64,000 bases of DNA from Methylobacterium sp. Leaf123 (GCF_001423405.1 NZ_LMNS01000004.1:84056-148055), one strand, 5' to 3'. Numbered from the stretch's first letter, positions 8,251 through 17,438 are shown. A program made the numbers and translations. Notes: generated from the letters alone by a model not told the origin.

Positions 8251-8481
8251 GCCAGCGCGCTCGGCTTGTTCCTCCTGTGCACGGCATCTGCCGCTGCGGA
8301 GGATTTCTCCGGCTTCTACGCGGGCGTGAATGCCGGCTGGGCGTTCGAGCGCGGCGGCCGGGATCCGTCCGTGCCGGGGGCACCGGGCGCGGCCAAGCCG
8401 GAGGAGGGGCTCCCGCCGAGCGTGGCGCGGGTTCAGGAGCGGCAGTTGCCGACCCCCGCGCATCCGACCGGACGGCGCTGA
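8194..8481 (+). CDS. Small exported protein, possible outer-membrane-barrel remnant
   Basis: This frame gives about 95 residues from the paired ATG at 8194. A hydrophobic segment ASALGLFLLCTASAAA followed by EDFSGFYAGVNAGWAF looks like a signal peptide and the first strand of an Omp25-type beta-barrel, in which GFYAGxNxG is typical. The sequence then turns proline-rich and stops, so the barrel is missing. The first 19 or so codons come from the repeat element at 8153-8250, so the true N-terminus may have been replaced by the insertion. The product could be a pseudogene or a small secreted protein. Confidence 0.4.
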   Translation: MMREQEAGASSWIRYPGRCASALGLFLLCTASAAAEDFSGFYAGVNAGWAFERGGRDPSVPGAPGAAKPEEGLPPSVARVQERQLPTPAHPTGRR

Positions 8482-8549
8482 GCCGCGATCACCCGCAAGC
8501 GCAGAACACGACCGGAGCGGCGATGGCCGCCGCCCCACTTGGGAAGCCG

Positions 8550-9959
8550 TCAGACGTCGCGGCCGTAGCGCTCGGCCACCAGGGCATAGGCGAGGCGGGC
8601 GGTCTGGACCTCGCCGCCCTCCGGCCGGCCGGGCTTGGTCGAGGGATTCCAGCCGTAGAGGTCGAAATGCACGTGCGCCTGGGTCCGGCGCACGAAGCGG
8701 CGCAGGAACAGGGCGGCCGTGATCGCCCCGGCAAAGCCGCCGCCCGGCGCGTTGTTGAGGTCGGCGACCTTCGAATCGAGCAGGCTGGCATAGGGCGGGT
8801 GCAGGGGCAGGCGCCAGACCGGATCGTTGACGCGCAGGCCCGCTTCCGCGACCGCCGTTGCCAGCCCCTCGTCCTCGGTGAAAAAGGCTGGCAGATCCGG
8901 GCCCAGCGCCACGCGGGCGGCGCCGGTCAGCGTCGCGAAATCGAGGAGGAGGTCCGGCTCCTCGGCATCGGCCAACGCCAGCGCGTCGGCGAGGATCAGC
9001 CGCCCCTCCGCATCGGTGTTGCCGATCTCGACGGTGAGGCCGGCGCGGGAGCGGATCACGTCGCCGGGGCGGAAGGCATCACCGGCAATGGCGTTCTCGA
9101 CGCTCGGCACGATCAGCCGCAGCCGGATGGGCAGGCCGGCGCCCATGATCATCTCGGCCGCCGCCAGGGCCGCGGCGGCGCCGCCCATATCCTTCTTCAT
9201 CAGCAGCATGTTGGAGGCCGGCTTGATGTCGAGCCCGCCGGTGTCGAACACGACACCCTTGCCGACCAGCGTCACCCGCGGTGCATCCTCGGCCCCCCAG
9301 GTCAGATCGATGAGGCGGGGCGCCCGCGGCGAGGCGACGCCCACGGCATGGACGAGAGGAAATTCCTTCTCGAGATCCGCGCCGACGGTGACGGAGACCG
9401 CCGCACCGAACCGCTCGCCCAGAGCCCCCACGGCCGTCTCGACCTCGGCCGGTCCGAGATCGTTCGCCGGGGTGTTGATGAGGTCGCGTCCGGCCGCGAC
9501 CGCAGCCGCGAGCCGTTCGATCGCCGCCGCGTCGGTTCCGTCCGGGGCGACGAGGCGCGGACGCGGCTCGCCCGGCTTGCGGTAGCGCTCGAACCGGTAG
9601 CTGCCGAGCAGCCAGGCCAGCGCCGCCTCCCGCTCATCGAGACCATCGCACGGCTCGAATCGGTAATCGCCGGGGGGCAGGGCGCCCGGCAGCTTGCCGG
9701 CGAGAAAGCGGTCGCGGCCGGCCGCTTTCGCGTCGCCCAGGCCGAACAGCACGCGGCCGAGCCTCCCGTCCTCGCCCGGCAGGAGGGCGACGCGGCCGGC
9801 CTTTGGGGCAAAGCCGGTGGCCTCGGCAAAGCTGCGCTGGAGCGGCGGCAATCCGGCCGCGACTTCGTCCCATCCTGCCTGCGTCACGCAGCGGATCGGG
9901 ACCGCGTCCGCGCCTGCTTCGAGGAGGGAGGGGCCGTGCGGGGTCTGAGGTTCGGACAT
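8550..9959 (-). CDS. M17 leucyl aminopeptidase family protein
   Basis: This 469-residue cytosolic metallo-aminopeptidase carries the M17 two-metal core: VGKGVVFDTGG with the metal-binding Lys and Asp, KKDMGG with the next Asp, and the signature NTDAEGRL with the catalytic region after it. The divergent N-terminal domain is normal for the family. It removes N-terminal residues in peptide turnover. The family has several subtypes; the alphaproteobacterial short form next to no partner does not reveal specificity. The ATG at 9959 faces the TPR lipoprotein gene, with about 100 bases between the start codons. Confidence 0.92.
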   Translation of the reverse strand: MSEPQTPHGPSLLEAGADAVPIRCVTQAGWDEVAAGLPPLQRSFAEATGFAPKAGRVALLPGEDGRLGRVLFGLGDAKAAGRDRFLAGKLPGALPPGDYRFEPCDGLDEREAALAWLLGSYRFERYRKPGEPRPRLVAPDGTDAAAIERLAAAVAAGRDLINTPANDLGPAEVETAVGALGERFGAAVSVTVGADLEKEFPLVHAVGVASPRAPRLIDLTWGAEDAPRVTLVGKGVVFDTGGLDIKPASNMLLMKKDMGGAAAALAAAEMIMGAGLPIRLRLIVPSVENAIAGDAFRPGDVIRSRAGLTVEIGNTDAEGRLILADALALADAEEPDLLLDFATLTGAARVALGPDLPAFFTEDEGLATAVAEAGLRVNDPVWRLPLHPPYASLLDSKVADLNNAPGGGFAGAITAALFLRRFVRRTQAHVHFDLYGWNPSTKPGRPEGGEVQTARLAYALVAERYGRDV

Positions 9960-10056
9960 GGAAAATAAGCTTAACCGGCCATTAGGGTTAACGCTCTATC
10001 ACCCCGCCATCGGTACGGCGCAAGCGCCGGCCGTGGCATTGGGGGGAGAGGACACC

Positions 10057-10905
10057 ATGACCGGCATTGGCAGCGCGGCTCCGAGCCAGCCTGGAATGGT
10101 CCGGACACGCCGTCTCCTCGCCTTGGCCCTCGTCGGCCTCGGGCTGGCCGGCTGCCAGAGCCGCTCGCCCGAGACGACCGGCTCGATCGGCGGCCTCAAC
10201 CTGCTCGGCGCGAACCGTCCCGAACGCTCGCCCCGCGCCGAAGTCGATGCCCTGGCAGCGCGCTACAACGCGGACCCGAACGACGTGCGCTCCGCCATGC
10301 GCTACGCCGCGGCCCTGCGGGCGACCGACCAGAAATCACAGGCCGTGGCAGTGCTGCAGCAGATCGCCCTGCGCAACCCGAAGGACAAGGTGGTGCTCGC
10401 CGCCTACGGCAAGAGCCTCGCCGATGCCGGCCGCTACCAGGAGGCCAACGAGGTCCTTCAGAACGCCCACAGCCCGGCCCAGCCCGATTGGCGGGTGCTC
10501 TCGGCGCAGGGGATGGTGGCCGACGAGACCGGCGACCACGTTCGGGCACAGAATCTCTACGACACCGCCCTCAAGATCGCGCCGAACGAGCCGCGGATCC
10601 TGTCGAATCTCGGCCTGTCCTACGCACTCTCCCGCCGGCTCGACGAGGCCGAGACCACCCTGCGCCTCGCCGTGGCCCAGCCGAAGGCCGATGCCCGCGT
10701 GCGTCAGAACCTCGCTCTGGTGCTCGGCCTCAAGGGCCGCTACGACGAGGCCGAGCAGGTGCTGGCCCAGGATCTCGGCCCGGCGGAAGCGGCGGCCAAC
10801 ATGCGCGAGATGCGCGCCATGGCGGCCCGTCGCGCGGCGCCGAAGACGGCCCAGGCCTCCGCTGCGACGCCGGGGCGGCAGCTCGCACGGTCGTCGATCC
10901 AGTAA
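10057..10905 (+). CDS. TPR-repeat lipoprotein, TadD-like
   Basis: The 282-residue protein begins with a basic N-terminus and the hydrophobic segment LLALALVGLGLAGCQS, a lipoprotein signal with LAGC lipobox. The rest is a stack of tetratricopeptide repeats, clearly seen in units such as YQEANEVLQNA and LDEAETTLRLAV. It resembles TadD of Flp/Tad pilus assembly, but no other tad gene is in the window. The ATG at 10057 is chosen because GGGGGGAGAGG lies just upstream; the frame is open from 9958. A basic, alanine-rich tail of about 25 residues ends the protein. Confidence 0.85.
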   Translation: MTGIGSAAPSQPGMVRTRRLLALALVGLGLAGCQSRSPETTGSIGGLNLLGANRPERSPRAEVDALAARYNADPNDVRSAMRYAAALRATDQKSQAVAVLQQIALRNPKDKVVLAAYGKSLADAGRYQEANEVLQNAHSPAQPDWRVLSAQGMVADETGDHVRAQNLYDTALKIAPNEPRILSNLGLSYALSRRLDEAETTLRLAVAQPKADARVRQNLALVLGLKGRYDEAEQVLAQDLGPAEAAANMREMRAMAARRAAPKTAQASAATPGRQLARSSIQ

Positions 10906-10929
10906 AGCCGTCATCTTTGCCCGCCGACC

Positions 10930-10958
10930 TTGACGAAACCGGCGCATCTCCCCTATAG
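10930..10958 (+). promoter_or_regulatory. Sigma-70-type promoter of rpmB
   Basis: TTGACG (10930-10935) and CTATAG (10953-10958) are spaced by 17 bases, the classic alphaproteobacterial housekeeping arrangement. It lies about 130 bases before the rpmB start codon, leaving a leader of roughly 125 bases. This is the clearest promoter in the window. Confidence 0.7.
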
Positions 10959-11090
10959 GCTCGCCACTTCCATAGGACTCCGCCGGTATCGATTGTCGCG
11001 AGGGTTCGACGCCCTCGGCGCAAGAGCCGTGTGGCATTGCCGAAACGCTTCAGCGCCGAGACCCGGCCTAACGTTGACAGGACTGTAACG

Positions 11091-11396
11091 ATGTCGCGTC
11101 GCTGCGAACTCACGGGCAAGGCCGTTCAGGTCGGTCACCTCGTGAGCCACTCGAACCGGAAGACCAAGTGCCGGTTCCTGCCGAACCTCTGCAATGTCAC
11201 GCTGCAGTCGGACACCCTCAACCGCCGCGTCCGCCTGCGGGTGACCGCCCACGCGCTCCGCTCGGTCGAGCATCGCGGCGGCCTCGACGCCTTCCTCGTG
11301 AAGGCCCGCGAGATCGAGCTGTCGCAGACGGCCCGCCTGCTCAAGCGCGAGATCGAGAAGAAGATCGCCGAGCCGGCCACGCCCGTCGCCGCGTAA
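11091..11396 (+). CDS. rpmB: 50S ribosomal protein L28
   Basis: This 101-residue protein begins [10 protein letters not shown] and contains [14 protein letters not shown] and the [12 protein letters not shown] block, which identify L28 of the large subunit. The alphaproteobacterial extra C-terminal helix is present. The ATG at 11091 is preceded by AGGA. The gene is monocistronic, with its own promoter at 10930 and a terminator at 11443. Confidence 0.98.
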   Translation: MSRRCELTGKAVQVGHLVSHSNRKTKCRFLPNLCNVTLQSDTLNRRVRLRVTAHALRSVEHRGGLDAFLVKAREIELSQTARLLKREIEKKIAEPATPVAA

Positions 11397-11442
11397 GTCG
11401 CGTCGGGCCGGCTCACGGCCCGAACGACTGTCCAACCGAATC

Positions 11443-11482
11443 AAAGGCCATCGGATGCGCGAATCGCGCCCGGTGGCCTTTT
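11443..11482 (+). terminator. Rho-independent terminator after rpmB
   Basis: AAAGGCCA (11443-11450) pairs with TGGCCTTT near 11474-11481, with inner pairing GCGCGA/TCGCGC and a T run at the 3' side. A second GC-rich hairpin, CGGGCCG/CGGCCCG at about 11404-11422, lies just before it. Confidence 0.75.
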
Positions 11483-11507
11483 CCGTTCGACAGGCTCACC
11501 CCGGCCG

Positions 11508-12437
11508 ATGACGGCGCTCACCCTCATCATCCCGATTTTCGGCCTCGTGCTGGTCGGCTGGCTCGCCTCGCTCACCAAGATCATCTCGGAGCGGGTCGGC
11601 GACGGCCTGTCCGAATACGTCTTCGCGCTGGCGGTGCCGGCCCTCATCGTCTCGACGCTGACGCGGCCGGGCCTGACGGGCGAGATCGCCTGGGGCTACT
11701 GGGCGAGCTATTTCGGCGGGGCCGCCATCGCCTGGGCCACCGGCTCGCTGATCGGGCGCCGCACCGCGGGCGTGGACCGGCGCGGGGCCGTGCTGCACGG
11801 TTTTGCCGCGAGCCAGTCGAACACCGTCTTCGTCGGCGTGCCGATGATTCTCCAGGCTTACGGCGAATCGGGCGCCTTCCCACTGTTCATGCTGCTCGCC
11901 GTCCACCTGCCGCTGATGATGGGCGCCGCGACCTTCCTGATCGAATCGGAGGGCGGGCGCCCCATGGGCCAGCGGCTGAAGGCGCTGGGCCTCGCGCTGG
12001 GCAAGAATCCAATCTTCCTGGCGCTCGCCGTCGGCATGGCGATGAAGGCCGCGGGCCTGTCCTTCTCGGGCATTCCCAAGGCGCTGGTCGATTCGCTGGC
12101 CGGCACCGCCTCGACCTGTGCGCTGATCGCGCTGGGCGCCGGCCTCACCCGCTACAAGGTGCTGCACGACCTGCGCGGCGCCAGCATCGTCGCCGCCTTG
12201 AAGCTCGGCCTGCACCCGCTCGCGGTCTACGTTCTCGCCTTCCACGTCTTCACCATGCCGCCGGCCTATGCCGGGGTCGCGGTGCTGTTCGCGGCGATGC
12301 CGGTGGGCATCAACGCCTACCTGCTGGCCGTGCGCTACAAGAGCGAGCAGGGCTTGGTCGCTGCCGCCGTGCTGGTCTCGACGCTGGCCGCGACCGCCAC
12401 GACGGTGGGCTGGTTGATGCTGCTCGGGCGCGGATAG
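11508..12437 (+). CDS. AEC family transporter (auxin efflux carrier fold)
   Basis: The 309-residue protein is made almost entirely of hydrophobic segments, about ten, with a central hydrophilic region near residues 150-165. Family marks are the N-terminal IIPIFGLVLVGWLA, ALAVPALIVSTL, the SQSNTVFVGVPM block of the crossover helix near residue 104, and the C-terminal FAAMPVGINAYLLA. AEC carriers are secondary transporters for organic acids such as malate or malonate; the substrate cannot be read here. It stands alone after rpmB. Confidence 0.9.
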   Translation: MTALTLIIPIFGLVLVGWLASLTKIISERVGDGLSEYVFALAVPALIVSTLTRPGLTGEIAWGYWASYFGGAAIAWATGSLIGRRTAGVDRRGAVLHGFAASQSNTVFVGVPMILQAYGESGAFPLFMLLAVHLPLMMGAATFLIESEGGRPMGQRLKALGLALGKNPIFLALAVGMAMKAAGLSFSGIPKALVDSLAGTASTCALIALGAGLTRYKVLHDLRGASIVAALKLGLHPLAVYVLAFHVFTMPPAYAGVAVLFAAMPVGINAYLLAVRYKSEQGLVAAAVLVSTLAATATTVGWLMLLGRG

Positions 12438-12465
12438 CGTTTCGGACTTTGCGCAGTCCCACTCT

Positions 12466-12509
12466 CGCCCTCATCCTGAGGTGCCGGAGCGCAGCGCAGG
12501 ATGAGGGCG
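12466..12509. repeat. CCTCATCCTG-type intergenic palindrome, copy 1
   Basis: CGCCCTCATCCTG (12466-12478) is perfectly inverted by CAGGATGAGGGCG (12497-12509) around AGGTGCC-containing sequence. Related sequence recurs at 29456-29583 and as a half copy near 56177-56190. It follows the AEC gene and could act as a terminator or mRNA stabiliser. Confidence 0.75.
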
Positions 12510-12663
12510 GTGGAGAGGAACCCGCTCTCAGGCCAGATCTCGCAGCCTCGGACAGGATGGCTGCGTTGACCCCGGCCCCCTCGCTCCATAGGTTGCCGGC
12601 TCTTGCGCCCCGGCCCGCTCGGCCGGTGCGGCGCTTGTCCAGACCCCGAAAAGCTTGCTTGTG

Positions 12664-14367
12664 ATGTCCGCGCCCCTCCGTCTCGACCCCGACATTCTGG
12701 AGGCCGCTGCCTCCGCCGCCGCCTGGCCGTTCGAGGAGGCGCGCAAGCTCGTGGCGCGGCTGGAGCGCAAGCCCAAGAGCGAGGTGCTGTTCGAGACCGG
12801 CTACGGTCCCTCGGGCCTGCCGCATATCGGCACCTTCGGCGAAGTCGCCCGCACCTCCATGGTGCGCCACGCCTTCCGCGTGCTGACCAAGGACACGGTG
12901 CCGACCCGGCTGATCGCCTTCTCCGACGACATGGACGGCCTGCGCAAGGTTCCGGACAACGTGCCGAACCGCGAGCGGCTGCGCGACGCGCTCAACCTGC
13001 CGCTGACCCAGGTACCCGATCCCTTCGGCACGCATGACAGCTTCGGCGCGCACAACAACGCCGAGCTGCGCCGCTTCCTCGACGCCTTCGGCTTCGACTA
13101 CGAGTTCCGCTCGGCCACCGAGTGCTACAAGGCCGGCCTCTTCGACGACACGCTCCGCCTCGTGCTGGAGCGCTACGAGGCGGTGATGGCGATCATGCTG
13201 CCCTCGCTGCGGGCCGAGCGCTCGGCAAGCTACTCGCCGTTCCTGCCGATCCACCCCGTCACCGGCCATGTGATGCAGGTGTCGATCGACGAGGTGCGCC
13301 CGAGCGCCGGCACCATCGTCTGGCGCGACCCGGCGACGAACGAAGCCTACGAGACCCCGGTGACCGGCGGCCACGTCAAGCTGCAGTGGAAGCCCGATTG
13401 GGCGATGCGCTGGGTCGCGCTCGGCGTCGATTACGAGATGGCCGGCAAGGATCTGATCGATTCGGTCAAGCTCTCGGGCCAGATCGCGCGCGCGCTCGGC
13501 GCGGAGCCGCCCGAAGGGTTCAACTACGAACTCTTCCTCGACGAGAAGGGCCAGAAGATCTCGAAGTCGAAGGGCAACGGCCTGACGATCGACGAGTGGC
13601 TGACCTACGCGCCCCCTGAGTCGCTGGCTTTGTTCATGTACAACAAGCCGCGCGAGGCCAAGCGCCTGTTCTTCGACGTGATTCCGCGCAACGTCGATGA
13701 GTACGACAACTTCCTCGGCCGCTTTGCCGGCCAGGAAGCCAAGCACCGCCTCGGCAACCCGGTCTGGCACCTGCACGCGGGCGCGCCGCCGGCCGTCGAG
13801 ACCATCGACGAGGCCGGCACCACGCTTTCCTTCGGCATGCTCTTGAACCTCGTGGCGGTGGCCAATGCCGAGGACGAGGCGGTTTTGTGGGGCTTCATCC
13901 GCCGCTACGCGCCGAATGTCGGACCGGAGACGCATCCGCGGCTGGCCGGCCTCGTGACGCGGGCGCTCGCCTATTACCGGGACTTCGTGCGCCCGGAAAA
14001 GCAGTACCGCGCCCCGACCGAGGAAGAGGCCGCGGCCCTGCGCGACCTCGCGGACACCCTCGCCGAACACGAGAACTCGACCGACCCCGAGGCGTTGCAG
14101 GCCATCGTCTACGAGGTCGGCCGGCGTCACTTCCCCGACCTGTCGGGCAAGGCCAAGAGCCCGGACGGTCGGCCCGGCGTCTCGAAGACGTGGTTCGCCT
14201 CGATCTACAACGTGCTGTTCGGCGAGGCGCAGGGCCCGCGCTTCGGCTCGTTCATCGCGCTCTACGGCGTGGCGGGCACGCGGGCACTGATCGAGAAGGC
14301 GCTGAGCGGCGCGCTGGTGGCCGAGCACGCGGCTTTCCTCGAGAGCCGCAAGGCTGCGGCGGCGTGA
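12664..14367 (+). CDS. lysK: Lysine--tRNA ligase, class I
   Basis: This 567-residue synthetase is the class I (archaeal-type) LysRS found in many alphaproteobacteria instead of the class II enzyme. The Rossmann signature appears as [13 protein letters not shown] (HIGH equivalent) near residue 55, and the KMSKS loop as KISKSKGNG near residue 300. It charges tRNA-Lys in the cytosol. The ATG at 12664 follows a GTG, and a TTG at 12655 is also in frame. A class II LysRS paralogue, EpmA, is found later in the window at 40656, and that one modifies EF-P rather than tRNA. Confidence 0.95.
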   Translation: MSAPLRLDPDILEAAASAAAWPFEEARKLVARLERKPKSEVLFETGYGPSGLPHIGTFGEVARTSMVRHAFRVLTKDTVPTRLIAFSDDMDGLRKVPDNVPNRERLRDALNLPLTQVPDPFGTHDSFGAHNNAELRRFLDAFGFDYEFRSATECYKAGLFDDTLRLVLERYEAVMAIMLPSLRAERSASYSPFLPIHPVTGHVMQVSIDEVRPSAGTIVWRDPATNEAYETPVTGGHVKLQWKPDWAMRWVALGVDYEMAGKDLIDSVKLSGQIARALGAEPPEGFNYELFLDEKGQKISKSKGNGLTIDEWLTYAPPESLALFMYNKPREAKRLFFDVIPRNVDEYDNFLGRFAGQEAKHRLGNPVWHLHAGAPPAVETIDEAGTTLSFGMLLNLVAVANAEDEAVLWGFIRRYAPNVGPETHPRLAGLVTRALAYYRDFVRPEKQYRAPTEEEAAALRDLADTLAEHENSTDPEALQAIVYEVGRRHFPDLSGKAKSPDGRPGVSKTWFASIYNVLFGEAQGPRFGSFIALYGVAGTRALIEKALSGALVAEHAAFLESRKAAAA

Positions 14368-14392
14368 GCCGGGGACGGGGCAGATACGGAGA

Positions 14393-15016
14393 ATGAGGGC
14401 GGTGGCAGGCCTACTCGGCCTTCTCGCCGCCCTGTTCGGCACTTCGGCCTCGGCGCAGGTCGCGCAAGGCATCAAGGCCTATGCGCGGGGCGATTTTCCG
14501 GCGGCGATGCGCGCCTTCGAGGCGGGTGCGGCGAAGGGCGAGCCCCAAGCCCTCTACAATCTCGGTGTCGCCTATGCCGAAGGGCGCGCCGTGCCGGCCG
14601 ACCCGGCCCGCGCCCTCGCTTATTACCGGCAGGCGGCAGAGGGCGGCAGCGTGCTCGCCGCCTTCAACCTGGGCCAAGCCTATCGCAAGGGCCAGGGCGT
14701 TGCCGCCGACCCGGCGCAGGCCGCGCGCTGGTACGAGCAGGCGGCCAAGGGCGGCCATTACAAGGCGGGCAACGAACTCGGTCTCCTCACCCTCGAAGGC
14801 AAGGGCGTGCCGCGCGACCCCGTCGAGGGCATGGCCTGGATCTACCCGGCGACCCACGCCTCGATCATGGACCCCTCCGCCATGGCCAACGCGATCCAGG
14901 CGGCGGGCATGCTGGACAGCGCACAGATCCAGGAAGCGCAAGCGCGGGGGAAGACGTATTTCCAGCGCTACATCGCACCGAAACGGGCGGTGGTGCGGGC
15001 GATCTCCGGGCACTGA
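14393..15016 (+). CDS. Secreted Sel1-repeat protein
   Basis: The 207-residue protein has a signal peptide (GLLGLLAALFGTSASAQ, cleavage after about residue 22) and at least three Sel1-like repeats, seen as ALYNLGVAYAEGRAV, AAFNLGQAYRKGQGV and AGNELGLLTLEGKGV, each spaced about 36 residues. Sel1 repeats form helical scaffolds for protein contacts in the periplasm. It starts 25 bases after lysK, so read-through is possible, but no functional link is evident. Confidence 0.88.
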   Translation: MRAVAGLLGLLAALFGTSASAQVAQGIKAYARGDFPAAMRAFEAGAAKGEPQALYNLGVAYAEGRAVPADPARALAYYRQAAEGGSVLAAFNLGQAYRKGQGVAADPAQAARWYEQAAKGGHYKAGNELGLLTLEGKGVPRDPVEGMAWIYPATHASIMDPSAMANAIQAAGMLDSAQIQEAQARGKTYFQRYIAPKRAVVRAISGH

Positions 15017-15042
15017 GCCGCACCTTCACGGGTGCTCGGACC

Positions 15043-15462
15043 CTACCCCTTCCAGGGATTGACGACGGACACGCCGGTCGGCGCGAAGTCGGCGGCGTTG
15101 CGGGTCACGACCGCCATTCCGTGCACGAGCGCCGTGGCGGCGATCAAAGCGTCGCGCTCGCTGCGTTTGTCGGGAACGTGCAGCCGGGCGCAACGGCGGG
15201 CCACAGCGGTGTCAACGGCCAACGTGCGGCCGGAGAATTCGGGCAGGACGGACCGTTCGAGCCAAGCGCGAAGCGTGGCCCCTTGCGCCGCGTCCCTTCG
15301 TTCGAGCGACAGGATGCCGACTTCGAGTTCCAAGACCGTCACCGCCGAGATGAACAGGTCAGAGGCATCCATGGTATCGGCGAATGCGATGACGCCGGGA
15401 TCGGCCCGGCCGAAACTCGCCTTGCGCAGTTCGGACACGAGGCAGGTGTCGAGGAGGTACAT
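15043..15462 (-). CDS. PIN-domain toxin of a type II toxin-antitoxin pair
   Basis: The 139-residue protein has a PIN ribonuclease fold: MYLLDTCLVSELRK with the first acidic residue, LELEVGI with the second, and SERDALIAATALVHG plus VVTRNAADF with the third and fourth. VapC/FitB-like toxins cut RNA, often tRNA. The ATG overlaps the antitoxin stop in a TGATG junction, so translation is coupled. The start is fixed by this overlap; upstream readings of the same frame run into the antitoxin gene. Confidence 0.92.
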   Translation of the reverse strand: MYLLDTCLVSELRKASFGRADPGVIAFADTMDASDLFISAVTVLELEVGILSLERRDAAQGATLRAWLERSVLPEFSGRTLAVDTAVARRCARLHVPDKRSERDALIAATALVHGMAVVTRNAADFAPTGVSVVNPWKG

Positions 15463-15716
15463 CAGGAGAAATCGACGGGCCGAATTCCGACGTCCACGCG
15501 CGGGGGCTCGAAATCGATCTCCGCCGCACCCGGCATTGCCAGGGCCTCGGCGATGTTCCGCCGCTGCCCGGTGAGGCGCCGATACGCCTCGATGCTCAGC
15601 AGGACATGAGCCGGCTTGCCGCGGTCGGTGATGAAGACGGGGCCGTCTTCGGCCGCCCGCTTGGCTCGGGTGACGTCCTGATTCAGCTCCCGACTCGTCA
15701 GGGTCGTATGGGTCAT
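15462..15716 (-). CDS. Phd/YefM-type antitoxin
   Basis: This 84-residue protein has the Phd/YefM DNA-binding N-terminus (TLTSRELNQDVTRAKRAA), the VFITDRGKPAHVLLSIEAYRRL core, and a disordered C-terminal tail that should wrap the toxin active site. It is the first gene of the pair. Such antitoxins repress their own promoter together with the toxin, and an imperfect palindrome lies 30 bases upstream. Confidence 0.92.
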   Translation of the reverse strand: MTHTTLTSRELNQDVTRAKRAAEDGPVFITDRGKPAHVLLSIEAYRRLTGQRRNIAEALAMPGAAEIDFEPPRVDVGIRPVDFS

Positions 15717-15745
15717 GAGGACACCGGAAGAATGATGGAGCGGTT

Positions 15746-15763
15746 TGTAGGTTAGTTACTACA
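15746..15763. promoter_or_regulatory. Candidate autoregulatory operator of the toxin-antitoxin pair
   Basis: TGTAG (15746-15750) and CTACA (15759-15763) form inverted arms around an 8-base centre GTTAGTTA. The site is 30 to 47 bases before the antitoxin ATG, where Phd/YefM proteins usually bind. Binding is inferred from position and symmetry. Confidence 0.4.
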
Positions 15764-15840
15764 TTGCCGCGACGGAAACAACCGTTCCTTGCATGATGGC
15801 TTGTCATGTCCCGCGAAAGGGACGTGTCCGGCGAGGCCCG

Positions 15841-16230
15841 TCATCCCTTCCACGTCCACCTGTCGAGTGCCGCCGCCAGCCCGATGCCGACGGCGTAGGC
15901 CACGACGTTCCACGGTGAGAAGACGCGGCCCAGCAGCAACTGCCCCGCCAGCGTCAGGCGGAACGCATCGAGCCCCGGCGTGTGGACGAGGCGAAACAGC
16001 TCGACCAGCACCGCGAGGGCCAAGGCCACGGCGGCCAGCCGGCCGGTCGCGGCCTTCGGGCGGGGGAAGGCGACGAGCCCGTAGACCATCGCGCCCCACA
16101 GGACCGAGCCTCCATACTTCACGACCGCCTTCGGCAGGCCGAGCGGCACCAGGCGCAGGCCGACGCCCGCGGCGATCACGGCGACGATGGCGGTGAAGAG
16201 GTAGGGGCGGCGGGATCGAGGGCTCGGCAT
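15841..16230 (-). CDS. DUF2809 family small membrane protein
   Basis: The 129-residue protein has four hydrophobic segments and the DUF2809 pattern: KYGGSVLWGAMVYGL near residue 38, ALAVLVELFRL near residue 72, and a C-terminal SPWNVVAYAVGIGLAAALD. The family function is unknown. It is divergent from prfB, with 71 bases between the two start codons, so their promoters overlap or are adjacent. Confidence 0.75.
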   Translation of the reverse strand: MPSPRSRRPYLFTAIVAVIAAGVGLRLVPLGLPKAVVKYGGSVLWGAMVYGLVAFPRPKAATGRLAAVALALAVLVELFRLVHTPGLDAFRLTLAGQLLLGRVFSPWNVVAYAVGIGLAAALDRWTWKG

Positions 16231-16301
16231 CGCGGCGGTTTACAGGGCGGGAGGCGCCCGGTATCACCCCGGGCCACACCGACATACGAGTTTCACACCA
16301 G

Positions 16302-17430
16302 ATGCGCGCCGAGATCGAACAGGCCTCGGATGCCGCCAAGCAGTCTATAGGGCTGCTGAGGAGGCATCTTTGACTGGGACACCGTCGATAAACGTCTCGC
16401 GGAGCTGAACGCAGCGTCCGAGAACCCCGACCTCTGGAACGATCCGGAGGCCGCACAGAAGGTCATGCGCGAGCGCCAGGAGCTCGACGAGGCCGTCACC
16501 GCGATCAAGAAGCTCGAACGCGATCTCGACGATGGCGCGACGCTGATCGAACTCGGCGAGATGGAGGGCGACCAAGCCTCCATCAACGAGGGCGAAGCCA
16601 CGATCAAGGCGGTCGAGAAGGAGGCCGCAAGCCGGCAGGTCGAGACCCTCCTCTCGGGCGAGGCCGACGGCTTCGACACCTATCTCGAAGTCCATGCGGG
16701 CGCGGGCGGCACCGAGAGCCAGGACTGGGCCAACATGCTTCAGCGCATGTATGCCCGCTGGGCCGAGCGCCGGAAGTTCAAGGTCGAGATCGTCGAGATG
16801 ACCGACGGCGAAGAGGCCGGGATCAAGGGCGCCACGCTCCTGATCAAGGGCCACAACGCCTATGGCTGGCTCAAGACCGAATCCGGCGTGCACCGCCTCG
16901 TGCGGATCTCGCCCTACGACTCGAACGCGCGGCGGCATACCAGCTTCGCGAGCGTCTGGGTCTATCCGGTCGTCGATGACCGGATCGAGATCGAGATCAA
17001 GGAATCGGACTGCCGCATCGACACCTACCGGTCGTCGGGCGCGGGCGGCCAGCACGTCAACACGACCGATTCGGCGGTGCGCATCACGCACAACCCGACC
17101 GGCATCGTCGTGGCCTGTCAGCAGGAGCGTTCACAGCACAAGAACCGGGCCACCGCCTGGAACATGCTGCGCGCCCGCCTCTACGAGGCCGAGCTGAAGA
17201 AGCGCGAGGAGAAGGCCAACGCCGAGGCGGCCTCGAAGACCGATATCGGCTGGGGCCACCAGATCCGATCCTACGTGCTTCAGCCGTATCAGCTCGTGAA
17301 GGACCTGCGCACCGGCACGCAATCGACCGATCCGGACGAGGTGCTCGACGGTGCCCTCGACCCGTTCATGGAAGCCTCGCTGGCCCAACGCGTGTTCGGC
17401 GGCAGCGAAGACGTCGCCGACATCGACTGA
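16302..17430 (+). CDS. prfB: Peptide chain release factor 2, with programmed +1 frameshift
   Basis: RF2 releases peptides at UGA and UAA. The reading frame starts at ATG 16302 and meets an in-frame TGA at 16371-16373 after 23 codons. A +1 shift at CTT continues into the long frame from 16372, giving 375 residues in total. The coding sequence is therefore join(16302..16370,16372..17430). The catalytic GAGGQ loop is seen as SGAGGQHVN. The tripeptide anticodon region carries the RF2-type SPYDS motif. The frameshift site matches the classical autoregulatory one: low RF2 favours the shift. An annotation that starts at the ATG 16465 would lose 54 residues. Confidence 0.97.
16359..16374 (+). promoter_or_regulatory. 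RF2 +1 frameshift signal
   Basis: AGGAGG (16359-16364) acts as an internal Shine-Dalgarno sequence, followed by CAT and the slippery CTT TGA C. The spacing from the purine run to the stop is the same as in the classical enterobacterial site. The site lets low RF2 levels raise RF2 synthesis. Confidence 0.95.
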
Positions 17431-17438
17431 CGCCCCTT

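Noticed and set aside
7836..9968. Long plus-strand frame antisense to the M17 peptidase
   Set aside because: It is a GC-rich shadow of the peptidase gene; the minus strand has all family motifs.
12466..12509. CRISPR-like repeats
   Set aside because: The copies are isolated palindromes tens of kilobases apart, not a regular array with spacers.
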